Source: an uncultured Acidobacteriia bacterium
GTDB lineage: Bacteria; Acidobacteriota; Terriglobia; Bryobacterales; Bryobacteraceae
Length of the DNA: 64,000 nt
NCBI GenBank assembly: GCA_903923395.1
Contig: CAIXXM010000037.1
Coordinates: 1-64,000 of the forward strand
Direction of reading: 5' to 3'
Position 1 is the stretch's first letter. Every line of letters starts with the position of its first letter. The position numbers were made by a program, and so were the translations under genes. This document shows, one piece after another, positions 26,874 to 34,465 of the stretch. Under the pieces are notes generated by a model, which ran no database searches, was not told the DNA's origin, and saw only the letters and a list, made by a program, of their open reading frames with translations.

Positions 26874-29012
26874 GTGAGTACCTTTCGGTTTCTTACACTC
26901 TTCGCCGCCTTCGGGGCAGCCGCCCTTGGGCAAACGTGCGTGACGACACGAAACATCGCCACCGCGGCCACTGTTACCGGCACTCTCGATGCCACCAGTT
27001 GCAATCTGTCGGACGGCACGCCCGAGGAAAGCTTCCGGCTGGTTCTGCCCCGCCGCGGCACTCTGCACGCCGCCATCACCTCAAAGAACCCCGGGTTCGC
27101 GGCGCTGATCAGAGCCTCTGATTCTTCTCTGATCGCGACCGGGGCCACCATCGACCAGCACATGGAAGCCGGAATCTACACCGTTGTCGCCAACACTGCT
27201 CTGCCCTCACAAACTGGCGATTACTCTCTCACCACCAGCTTCCGGCCGGACGCGGAAGACCTTTGCCATTACTACCCGCTCACGGGAGTCGGCTCGGCGA
27301 TTCACTATGCGCTCTCTGACGCCAGTTGCGTGCTGCCGGATTCCAGCCGCGCCGAAACGTACCGCATGACCGTCTATGGCAGCGGCACCCTGACCGTGAC
27401 ACTCGACTCTTCCGTCTTTTCCCCATACTTGATCCTGCGCTCTGAGGACGGGTATCCAGCAGCGGTGTCCGATGCGGCTGGCGGCAACGAAGCCTCGATT
27501 TCGATTCCTGTGGCTGGCGGCCAGACCTACTCCATCGTTGTCTCCGGCTCCACGGCAAATGCCCAAGGTGCTTTTGATCTCAGCACTTCTTTCTTGCCCG
27601 ATGACGATGTGAACTGCCGCGCCTCCGGAGCCTATACAGACACGCAGGATCAAACCGGCAGCTTCGATACCACCAGTTGCACCTTCAACCTGCCGGGCCG
27701 CGATGACGCCGCACTGTTCAACTACTACGACGTGACCGTGCCGCAAGCCGGCGTCCTGAACTTCCAGCTGAACAACGCCACGTTTACGGGCTATCTGCTG
27801 GTGGTCGATTCGGACGGCAACACCATTGCCGAGGACCATGGCAGCGGAGACGGCGGGATTCCGTTCATCCAGCAGCAACTGCCCGCCGGTCAATACCGTG
27901 TGTTCGTCTACAACGGAGACTCCTTCACCGGCACGTACACGCTGTCGTACACGTTTGCCGCCCAGAACCCCGGCAACTGCGCCGTTACCAACCTCGCAAG
28001 CGCACAATTGGTCATCGGAAACCTGAGTGCCCGCACCAGTTGCCGCCGCGCCAGCCTGATGTCAGATACCTACCAGATTTCGGTGCCCGCGGATGGACTG
28101 GTCACAATTGGAATCTCCTCCGGCGACTTCACGACTGTGATCGAACTCCATGACACCAAGGACAATCTCCTGGTATCGGGAGACCAGTCCACGGACGGGA
28201 CCAGCGCACAGATTTCCACCAAACTCCCGGCAGGGCTTTACACGCTGGTGGCATCCAGCGATGACCTGGCGGGCGGTTATACGCTTTCGTTCACCACCTC
28301 GCCCGCAACACTTCCCGCCTGTAACAACCCTGTCAATGTTCCGCCGAACACCGGTTATATTTCGTTTTTCGGCCTCGGGAACTGCACCATGCCAAACGGT
28401 CAGCAGACGGATTTGTATACATTCACACTTCCCTCTGATGGCATGACAGCACTGGTCGTGACATCTTCGGCCATCGAAGGAGTACTTACTCTGCTCGATG
28501 CCAAAGGGAATGTGCTGCGCTGGAATCAGGATGGTTATATTGGCAGCAATCCAGCGATCTTTCAATATCTGCCCGCGGGCACTTACAACGTCCAGCTGCG
28601 GGGAGCTTACCCCTCCACTGGTAAGTACCGCTTCGATGTTCTCTTCAACGGCATTCCCACGCTGCCGGGTTGCGCTGCCACGCCGTTAAGTCTGGGAGCG
28701 AGCCAGGCTGGCGTTCTGGGTTACTCCTCCTGCAGATATCCCGATGATACGTTCGCACAGTGGTATCAAATCGTACTTCCGTCAGCGCAATCAGTCCAGA
28801 TGCAAATTACATCTTCGAGCTTTGTACCAGGGATGATTCTCTTCGACGCGAAGGGGAATCTTGTGGCCTCGGGTGATGCCGGCGGAACAGCAACAGCCAT
28901 TCTTACCGCAGATTTAGCCGCTGGAAGCTACTATCTGGTCAGCAAAGCGTCCGACGATGCCAGCGCCAACGGCAACTTCGCAATTACGCTTTCCCCCGTG
29001 CCACAACCGTAA
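26874..29012 (+). CDS. large secreted repeat protein, PPC-like domains
   Basis: 712 residues from GTG. There is a signal peptide (FLTLFAAFGAAALGQ), then about six repeats of 110-120 residues. Each repeat contains a Cys pair (for example TCVTTRN...TSCNLSDG, NCRASGA...TSCTFNLPG) and a beta-sandwich core of the form LPAGTYNVQLRGAYPSTGKY, like bacterial pre-peptidase C-terminal (PPC) domains. Paired cysteines suggest one disulphide per repeat. No enzymatic domain is present, so a surface or matrix role is likely. The start has no clear ribosome binding site. Confidence 0.75.
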   Translation: MSTFRFLTLFAAFGAAALGQTCVTTRNIATAATVTGTLDATSCNLSDGTPEESFRLVLPRRGTLHAAITSKNPGFAALIRASDSSLIATGATIDQHMEAGIYTVVANTALPSQTGDYSLTTSFRPDAEDLCHYYPLTGVGSAIHYALSDASCVLPDSSRAETYRMTVYGSGTLTVTLDSSVFSPYLILRSEDGYPAAVSDAAGGNEASISIPVAGGQTYSIVVSGSTANAQGAFDLSTSFLPDDDVNCRASGAYTDTQDQTGSFDTTSCTFNLPGRDDAALFNYYDVTVPQAGVLNFQLNNATFTGYLLVVDSDGNTIAEDHGSGDGGIPFIQQQLPAGQYRVFVYNGDSFTGTYTLSYTFAAQNPGNCAVTNLASAQLVIGNLSARTSCRRASLMSDTYQISVPADGLVTIGISSGDFTTVIELHDTKDNLLVSGDQSTDGTSAQISTKLPAGLYTLVASSDDLAGGYTLSFTTSPATLPACNNPVNVPPNTGYISFFGLGNCTMPNGQQTDLYTFTLPSDGMTALVVTSSAIEGVLTLLDAKGNVLRWNQDGYIGSNPAIFQYLPAGTYNVQLRGAYPSTGKYRFDVLFNGIPTLPGCAATPLSLGASQAGVLGYSSCRYPDDTFAQWYQIVLPSAQSVQMQITSSSFVPGMILFDAKGNLVASGDAGGTATAILTADLAAGSYYLVSKASDDASANGNFAITLSPVPQP

Positions 29013-29079
29013 TATTTCTGCTTATTTTTGCTTGCAGATATCATTGGTTATCGTTGACAAGTTGTGGTATGTTGAAATT

Positions 29080-29304
29080 TGAGGTGACGATTGGGTTTCA
29101 CCTCTTCTTGAGGGTGAAACTTCCAACGAATTCAAGCGTCTATTGAGACGTAGGCTGGAAGCCTCAAACAGTTTCTCCGAGTGGAACCCCCAGTCATTAT
29201 TTCTGGGTGGTCCAGCCAGTAGACGCAAACCTCCGAGCGTCTAGTGGCTTTCTGGCAGAGCCGGCAAGCATACTCCTCCGATAGCTTGCCGGCCTTTTTA
29301 TTTC
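29080..29304 (+). ncRNA. probable structured small RNA with intrinsic terminator
   Basis: The 343-nt gap between two convergent genes (29013-29355) has no coding signal. It does have a dense set of helices: GTTTCACC/GGTGAAAC (29095-29102/29113-29120), CGTCT/AGACG (29137-29141/29146-29150), GGCTGGA/TCCAGCC (29153-29159/29211-29217) enclosing CCCAG/CTGGG, and TAGACGC/GCGTCTA (29220-29226/29237-29243). A 10-bp terminator hairpin closes it. TAGACGC could also pair with GCGTCTA at 29136-29142, giving a switchable fold. TTGACA (29054-29059) and TATGTT (29068-29073) lie upstream but are not ideally spaced. Ends are estimates. It does not look like tmRNA, RNase P or SRP RNA; 6S or a lineage-specific RNA remains possible. 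Confidence 0.55.
29260..29304 (+). terminator. intrinsic terminator of the candidate small RNA
   Basis: GCCGGCAAGC (29260-29269) pairs perfectly with GCTTGCCGGC (29284-29293), followed by CTTTTTATTT. Confidence 0.88.
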
Positions 29305-29355
29305 TCCGCCTCAAAAAAATTCGCGCACCGCGGACGGCGGCCTGTGCGCTCTGCA

Positions 29356-29850
29356 CTACCAGCCAGAAGAACCAGCCTCACCCTTGAAGGGCCCCACGAT
29401 ATCCGCAGTGATCCAGCCGCCGTAAAACCCGCCAGGCTGTGGAACCACACGTTCTTCTTCCACGAAACACTCATCCACACGGCTCGCATAGAACGCCAAG
29501 TGCCCACGAATCGCCACAAACGCAGGCGTGGGAGCATCATACGACCACGCAGCCTTAGGACTCTTCCGCCCCCCGGCCACCACGGTCCAATACGACGCTT
29601 CCCCCTTCCATTCGCAGACCGAACAACCGGCTTCCCGTTGCAGGAAGCGGGTCTGGATATCCTTGAGCGGAATGTAATAGACCGGAGGATGACTGGTTTC
29701 CAGCACACGGTACCCCGCCACGGTATCCGCAATGGTCACTCCCGCAAACACCACGCGGAGCCGCTTCTGTGTCGCTTCCAGCCTCGGCGGCCGCGGATAG
29801 TCCCAGACAGATTCTTGTCCTGGCTTTGGTTCGATACGCTCGTTCTTCAA
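29356..29850 (-). CDS. DUF427-family protein
   Basis: 164 residues from a TTG at 29850, which overlaps the upstream MFS gene's stop as TTGA. DUF427 features: RVVFAGVTIADT near the N-terminus, SHPPVYYIPLKDI, then CEWKGEASYW, AAWSYDAP and a C-terminal FYGGWITADIVGPFKG. The fold is a small beta-tent; the biochemical function is not established. The frame stays open far upstream but overlaps the MFS gene, so that extension is a shadow. The TTG is the only start compatible with coupling. Confidence 0.85.
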   Translation of the reverse strand: MKNERIEPKPGQESVWDYPRPPRLEATQKRLRVVFAGVTIADTVAGYRVLETSHPPVYYIPLKDIQTRFLQREAGCSVCEWKGEASYWTVVAGGRKSPKAAWSYDAPTPAFVAIRGHLAFYASRVDECFVEEERVVPQPGGFYGGWITADIVGPFKGEAGSSGW

Positions 29851-31061
29851 GATACTTTGTCCTTCCGCAGGCTCAATACCAGACCGGCACCTGACACAAT
29901 CGCGATGCAGACCGCCCAGGCAGCCAATGCCTGCTGTTGAATCAAAGCTCCCGCAATTACGGGAGCAATGATCGAGGAGACAGACGTCAGCGATTGCGTC
30001 AGTCCCAAAACAACGCCCTGTTCGCGCTTCGGGGCTCTGTGCGTGATCAAAGCAGTCACGGCCGGCCTCACTACCCCGTTGCCATAGGAATTGACCATGC
30101 TGGCTGCCAGCAACTGTGGCACGGTTTGGGTCCAGCCCAGCGCCCCATAGCCCACGGCACTGGCAAGAAAACCCGTCCACACCAGTTTGGCTTCTCCAAA
30201 GCGCTTGACCAACTTCCCGATGAGAAAGCCCTGCAGGATGATCCCGAGAAAACCAACAAAAGCGAACACATAACCCACTTCCCGCGCGCCGAACGGATGG
30301 CCCTGCCACGAAAACCGCTGCGCGGCGTATAGCGAGAATCCGCTGATGAAAAAAGAAAACGAAAAGGCAAAACACAGGAACTGCCACAACAGCGGACCAA
30401 GCTTGGCATCGGCAAAATATTGCGCATACGCCTTCCAATCCAAAACACTCAAGCGTCGCCCGCCCGGACCCGGCGCGCCGTCATCTCCGTGCGGCCGAAC
30501 GGCAGGCAACAAGAATGTCGTACACAGGACGCTGGTCATTGAGAGTGCTGCAGCCGCCAGAATCGGATAACTGTAGCCATACTGCGCCAGAAAGCCGGAG
30601 ACCGCCGGGCCGATCAGAAAGCCAATGCCGAACGCGATCCCGATGACGCCGAACGACTTAGCCCTCTTCTCTGGCGTCGTCACATCCGCAATATAGGCTT
30701 GTGCAAGCGATAGATTGCCGGCAGTAAGTCCATCAATGACGCGCGAGACAAAGATCCAGAAGAGTGACGGGGCGGCAGCAAGCACCAGGAAGCCAATAAA
30801 TGTGCCGATCTGACTCACAATCAAGAGAGGCTTGCGGCCAGTGCGGTCAGAAAGCTTGCCCAGAATGGGGCCGGCGATTAACTGACAGAAGGCGTAAGTC
30901 GAGACTAGTAAGCCGACCGTGGACGCCGATGCACCAAAGTGCTGTGCATAAAACGGCAGCAGCGGCAGGATGATCGTGAGGCCGAGAATATCAACCAGAA
31001 CAACCAGGAAGATAGCGAGCAGTGGAGATCTTTCTTTTGGGTTGGATGGGGATGAGGACAA
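29847..31061 (-). CDS. MFS transporter, TetA/TCR-like
   Basis: 404 residues, 12 predicted transmembrane helices. The MFS motif A between TM2 and TM3 reads GKLSDRTGRKPLL, and the GxxxGPxxGG-like motif C region is IGIAFGIGFLIGPAVSG. This is a drug:H+ antiporter-like sequence; the substrate is not inferable. It is followed by the DUF427 gene with a 4-nt overlap, so the two form an operon. Confidence 0.9.
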   Translation of the reverse strand: MSSSPSNPKERSPLLAIFLVVLVDILGLTIILPLLPFYAQHFGASASTVGLLVSTYAFCQLIAGPILGKLSDRTGRKPLLIVSQIGTFIGFLVLAAAPSLFWIFVSRVIDGLTAGNLSLAQAYIADVTTPEKRAKSFGVIGIAFGIGFLIGPAVSGFLAQYGYSYPILAAAALSMTSVLCTTFLLPAVRPHGDDGAPGPGGRRLSVLDWKAYAQYFADAKLGPLLWQFLCFAFSFSFFISGFSLYAAQRFSWQGHPFGAREVGYVFAFVGFLGIILQGFLIGKLVKRFGEAKLVWTGFLASAVGYGALGWTQTVPQLLAASMVNSYGNGVVRPAVTALITHRAPKREQGVVLGLTQSLTSVSSIIAPVIAGALIQQQALAAWAVCIAIVSGAGLVLSLRKDKVS

Positions 31062-31075
31062 ACTCTATTGTAGAA

Positions 31076-31106
31076 AACAAAAAGCCCCGGCGCGAGGCCG
31101 GGGCTT
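31076..31106 (-). terminator. intrinsic terminator of the FecR-like/GAA-repeat gene
   Basis: On the minus strand AAGCCCCGGC, loop CTCGC, GCCGGGGCTT, then TTTTTGTTTTC. It follows the stop at 31130 and sits before the MFS gene, isolating the two units. Confidence 0.9.
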
Positions 31107-31129
31107 CTGTGAACAGGTCGGTGACCGTC

Positions 31130-32101
31130 CTACTTGCAGGTAGTGCCGGAGCTGATTCCGACGATGCATCCATTACCACCACCACTTGCTGACACACCAG
31201 CGGCTGTGCCGACAACTGCGGCAGCAGCTACACCAGCGACGACTGCGGTGGTTGCGCTGATACCAGCTGCGGCAGCACCGGCTGCAGCGGCACCCGCCGC
31301 ACCAGCGGCACCGGCAGCCCCTGCTGCGCCAGCAGCACCTGCTGCGCCCGCAGCTCCGGCTGCACCCGCCGCACCAGCGCTCGAAAGTACGGCGACAGCC
31401 GGTTTCTTCGAATCAGCTTGGAGCACCTGGGTTGCAGGAGAAGTAGGAGCGGGGTTGGGGCTCTGCGCGTTCGTACCGGAAACCTTCACGCGGGTACCAG
31501 CCTTGAGATTGGAGAAGCCCCGGAGTTCGAAGGTTACGTTGGAGGTTTCATCCGTGAGCTGGAAAGCAGAGCCAACCTTCTTGACGGTTCCGATCACGGT
31601 GGTGGCTGCTGCTGCACCCGCGTCCTGCGGGGTCAGATCAAGAGCCTTGCCCGGAACGAGATTCGCAACATTCACGCCATAAGCGTTGTACACATGAACA
31701 TTGCCAGCAATCGAAGCGACTTCAACCGTGGCCCCCTTCATCATCACGGTTGCAGAACCAGCAGCTTCCGTCTGAATCTTCAAACCATTAGCATTTGCCG
31801 TGTACCCATCCACGCGTGCGGTACCCTTTTCCAGGACCACACGATCACTGTAGAACTTTCCGCGTGACTCAGCGCCGAGCTGAACCCGGGAGCCGTTGTT
31901 CATACGAACCTGGCTCGCAGCGTTCTGCGTCTGAATCGTGCTTCCATCGAATACCGTTGCGTTCGCGGCGGTCTTCGCATCATTCAGCAAAATATTGCCA
32001 TTCGAAGTAACGACACCAATGGCGGATGTCGCAGCCAGTGCAATGGACAAGCTCGCCGAAACTGCGAGCGCCGAAACGGCCTTAGCGGTGAATCGAATCA
32101 T
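31130..32101 (-). CDS. secreted FecR-like protein with Gly-Ala-Ala repeat tract
   Basis: 323 residues from ATG 32101, with GGAGG at 32110-32106. It has a signal peptide, then a FecR-like beta region (about residues 30-150: NGNILLNDAKTAANATVFDGS, RVQLGAESRGKFYSD). A small beta domain follows at about 160-220 (GTVKKVGSAFQLTDETSNV). A low-complexity tract of consecutive Gly-Ala-Ala units runs over about residues 240-275. The C-terminus is a hydrophobic segment followed by GCIVGISSGTTCK with two cysteines. It is likely an abundant envelope protein. The 294 nt upstream are AT-richer than the surroundings but show no promoter I can assign firmly. Confidence 0.8.
   Translation of the reverse strand: MIRFTAKAVSALAVSASLSIALAATSAIGVVTSNGNILLNDAKTAANATVFDGSTIQTQNAASQVRMNNGSRVQLGAESRGKFYSDRVVLEKGTARVDGYTANANGLKIQTEAAGSATVMMKGATVEVASIAGNVHVYNAYGVNVANLVPGKALDLTPQDAGAAAATTVIGTVKKVGSAFQLTDETSNVTFELRGFSNLKAGTRVKVSGTNAQSPNPAPTSPATQVLQADSKKPAVAVLSSAGAAGAAGAAGAAGAAGAAGAAGAAGAAGAAAAGAAAAGISATTAVVAGVAAAAVVGTAAGVSASGGGNGCIVGISSGTTCK
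31265..31380. repeat. GC-rich 9-bp-period repeat encoding (Gly-Ala-Ala)n
   Basis: A degenerate trinucleotide/9-bp tract (gcagc, gccgc, gctgc units) inside the FecR-like gene. It codes for collagen-like Gly-X-X spacing but without proline. Synonymous variation between units shows selection on the peptide rather than fresh slippage. Confidence 0.7.
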
Positions 32102-32395
32102 ACTGCCTCCCTTAAAAACCATAATCAAATTCCATGATCCCGGTAGGGCTCTGTTGAAGTCAAGTGCCTTAATATTAAAAACTTGCGAACAAAACAGCCT
32201 ATACAGCCAACAAAAAAAGGTTATAGGCCGGATCAATCGGGCGGGCAGTATGGGGACGGACACCTTACCGCAGCGGCAAACCGTTTAATATCAAGGACTT
32301 AATAGACACACGTAGAGCGGGGCCTTCTTGGGCCGCTTCAGCTTCATGGCCGCGCTACACGTACGATACACCACTTTACCCCTTCGTGCGCAACA

Positions 32396-32881
32396 TTACG
32401 CCAAAGAAATCCTAGGAGTAATTAACCACTGCAGTTCCCCCCGCGGCACCCCGCGCAACCCCAAAACGTCGATTCTCATGATCGACGCCTTCCGAACTTC
32501 TACCCGCAGCGCCGGACTGTTCAACAGAAAACCCATCAACGCGCCAAGCAACGGCTCATGGCTCGTCAACAGAATCGAGCCCGCTTCCGGGAACAGCCGG
32601 ATCTCCTCCCATACCTCCTCCGGCGACCCATGCGGCACCAGCGACGGAACCACAACCGTCTCTCCCCGATGCTCAAGCACCTCTGCGGCCACCTCCGCCG
32701 TCTGCAGCGCGCGAAGGTAGGGGCTCGTCAGCACCAGCCCGGGGTCCATGCCGCCCTGTTGGGCCAGCCGCACCACCGCCGCCGCCTTCTCGCGGCCTTC
32801 CAGTGTCAGTCTCCGCCCGGCGTCAGGCTGCCCTGCCCGGGGTTCTTCGGCGATGCCGTGGCGCATCAGGTACAGTTCCAT
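32396..32881 (-). CDS. SixA-like phosphohistidine phosphatase
   Basis: 161 residues, histidine phosphatase superfamily. The catalytic LMRHG motif has His8, followed by the GRRLTLEGREKAAA segment and LTSPYLRALQTAE characteristic of SixA. A second catalytic His is probably in LTSHEP. SixA removes phosphate from phosphohistidine of HPt/PTS proteins. It is divergent from the Ppx/GppA gene, with a 48-nt gap. Confidence 0.88.
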   Translation of the reverse strand: MELYLMRHGIAEEPRAGQPDAGRRLTLEGREKAAAVVRLAQQGGMDPGLVLTSPYLRALQTAEVAAEVLEHRGETVVVPSLVPHGSPEEVWEEIRLFPEAGSILLTSHEPLLGALMGFLLNSPALRVEVRKASIMRIDVLGLRGVPRGELQWLITPRISLA

Positions 32882-32929
32882 TGGTTCTACTCCGCAGGTT
32901 CGACTCAGCCCGTATGATACCGATTAACT

Positions 32930-34465
32930 ATGCCGCGTTATGCCGCCATCGACATCGGGAGTAACTCGCTCCGGATGGAAACAGCAGAAATACTGGACGG
33001 CCCCCCGAAAATCCTGGCCTCCGAACGCCAGGTCACACGCTTGGGCGCCAGCGTTTTCAAAACCGGCAAAGTCAGCCAGGAATCCATGGATCTCGTCTGC
33101 GGCATCCTGGTCCAAATGGCCGCGTCCTATCGAAAACTGGGCGTCGATCAGGTTCGCGCCGTCGCCACCGCCGCAATCCGTGACGCTGCCAATCAGCAGG
33201 AATTCCTCGCGCGTGCCTCCGCGGCACTCGGCACAGACGTCGAGATCATCTCCGGGCAGGAAGAAGCACGACTCATCCACCTCGGCGTCCAAAGCCGCTG
33301 GCCCCACCCGAAAGAACGCTTCCTCATCATCGATATCGGCGGCGGCAGCGCCGAAATCATCCTCAGCGAGAACGAAAATCTCTCCCAGGCCTCCAGCAAA
33401 CCGCTCGGCGCGCTGCGGTTGTATGAAATGTTTTTCAAGTCTGACCCGCCCCGGCCCGAGGAACTCCACCAGATGGAAGAGTACATCGCGGAAAAGATCC
33501 AGCCGGAACTGCGCAAGGTGAAGCACCTGGGGATTGACCGCATCATCGGCACGTCAGCCACAGCGTCCGCAGTCGTCTGTGCGGCCAACAGTATTCCCCG
33601 GGCCCGCCGTGACGAAGCCGACAAGAAACGCGCCACCACGGCGCAAATCCGCAAGCTCTACCGGGAACTCACGATGCTCGATGTCGCACACCGCCGCGAT
33701 GTGGTCGGGATCGGCCCCCGGCGCGCGGAGATCATCATTCCCGGGACTGCCGTGCTCCTACACGTGCTCGCCGGGCTGGAGATGGCGGCCCTGCACTATT
33801 CCGCCGCGGGCGTTCGCGACGGCATCATTGCCGACCTCGCGCAGCGGCGGTCCGGCGATGATTCCGCCAGGCTCTCCTTCGAGCAGCGCAAGACGGCAGA
33901 AGAAATGGCGGAACGCTACGGCGTCTCGCTCCGCCACGCACGCAAGGTGGCCAGCCTGGGTGCCGATATCTTCCGTACCCTGCAGCCATTGCACAAACAA
34001 CCGGCCACTGCAGCGCGACTCCTGGAGGGTGCCGCGTACCTGCATGACGTCGGTCATTACGTGAGCGACACGCGTCACCACAAGCATTCGTATTACCTGG
34101 TGGCGAATTCCGACATGCCCGGCTTCACGGAAGAAGAACGGGAACTGGTGGCGAATCTCTGCAGGTACCACCGGAAGTCCATGCCAAAGCCGGAACATGC
34201 GAATCTGCAGCCGCTCACTGCGGAGGGCCGCAGGACCATCGGTTTGCTCATCCCTTTGCTGCGGTTGGCGGACAGCCTGGACCGCAGCCACGGCCAGCGC
34301 ATCCGGTCTGTGGAGTGCAAGATCCGCGAGACCGATATTCTGGTCCAGCTCAATGGTCCTGCAGCGGCAGATTTTGATCTGGAGATCTGGGCCGCGGAAC
34401 GCCAGAGCGACGTCTTCCGGCAGGTCTACGGAAAGTCGGTGACCGTTACCAGGACCGCCGCTTAG
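32930..34465 (+). CDS. ppx: Ppx/GppA exopolyphosphatase with HD domain
   Basis: 511 residues. The N-terminal ASKHA domain has AIDIGSNSLRM, ATAAIRDAAN, GQEEARL and the second phosphate motif IDIGGGSAEI. The C-terminal HD-type helical domain has LHDVGHYVSDTRHHKHS. It is predicted to hydrolyse polyphosphate and/or pppGpp, linking phosphate and stringent signals. The last codon overlaps the convergent permease gene by 4 nt. It may share a promoter region with sixA. Confidence 0.92.
   Translation: MPRYAAIDIGSNSLRMETAEILDGPPKILASERQVTRLGASVFKTGKVSQESMDLVCGILVQMAASYRKLGVDQVRAVATAAIRDAANQQEFLARASAALGTDVEIISGQEEARLIHLGVQSRWPHPKERFLIIDIGGGSAEIILSENENLSQASSKPLGALRLYEMFFKSDPPRPEELHQMEEYIAEKIQPELRKVKHLGIDRIIGTSATASAVVCAANSIPRARRDEADKKRATTAQIRKLYRELTMLDVAHRRDVVGIGPRRAEIIIPGTAVLLHVLAGLEMAALHYSAAGVRDGIIADLAQRRSGDDSARLSFEQRKTAEEMAERYGVSLRHARKVASLGADIFRTLQPLHKQPATAARLLEGAAYLHDVGHYVSDTRHHKHSYYLVANSDMPGFTEEERELVANLCRYHRKSMPKPEHANLQPLTAEGRRTIGLLIPLLRLADSLDRSHGQRIRSVECKIRETDILVQLNGPAAADFDLEIWAAERQSDVFRQVYGKSVTVTRTAA

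Noticed and set aside
29080-29304. tmRNA, RNase P RNA or SRP RNA as identity of the 29 kb transcript
   Set aside because: No tag-peptide/GGTTTCGACGG region, no RNase P conserved core and no SRP GGAA tetraloop domain could be found. A 6S identity was considered, but the 5' and 3' ends do not form a closing stem.
29022-29356. Small open frames in the 29 kb gap
   Set aside because: They run through the hairpins and terminator of the candidate RNA and have no ribosome binding sites or domain features.
29356-30438. 360-residue extended version of the DUF427 protein
   Set aside because: The first half overlaps the MFS transporter out of frame. The TTGA junction at 29847-29850 gives the right size for DUF427.
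31265-31380. Repeat array resembling a CRISPR
   Set aside because: Units are 9 bp, contiguous and in frame, encoding Gly-Ala-Ala inside a protein; there are no spacers and no cas genes.
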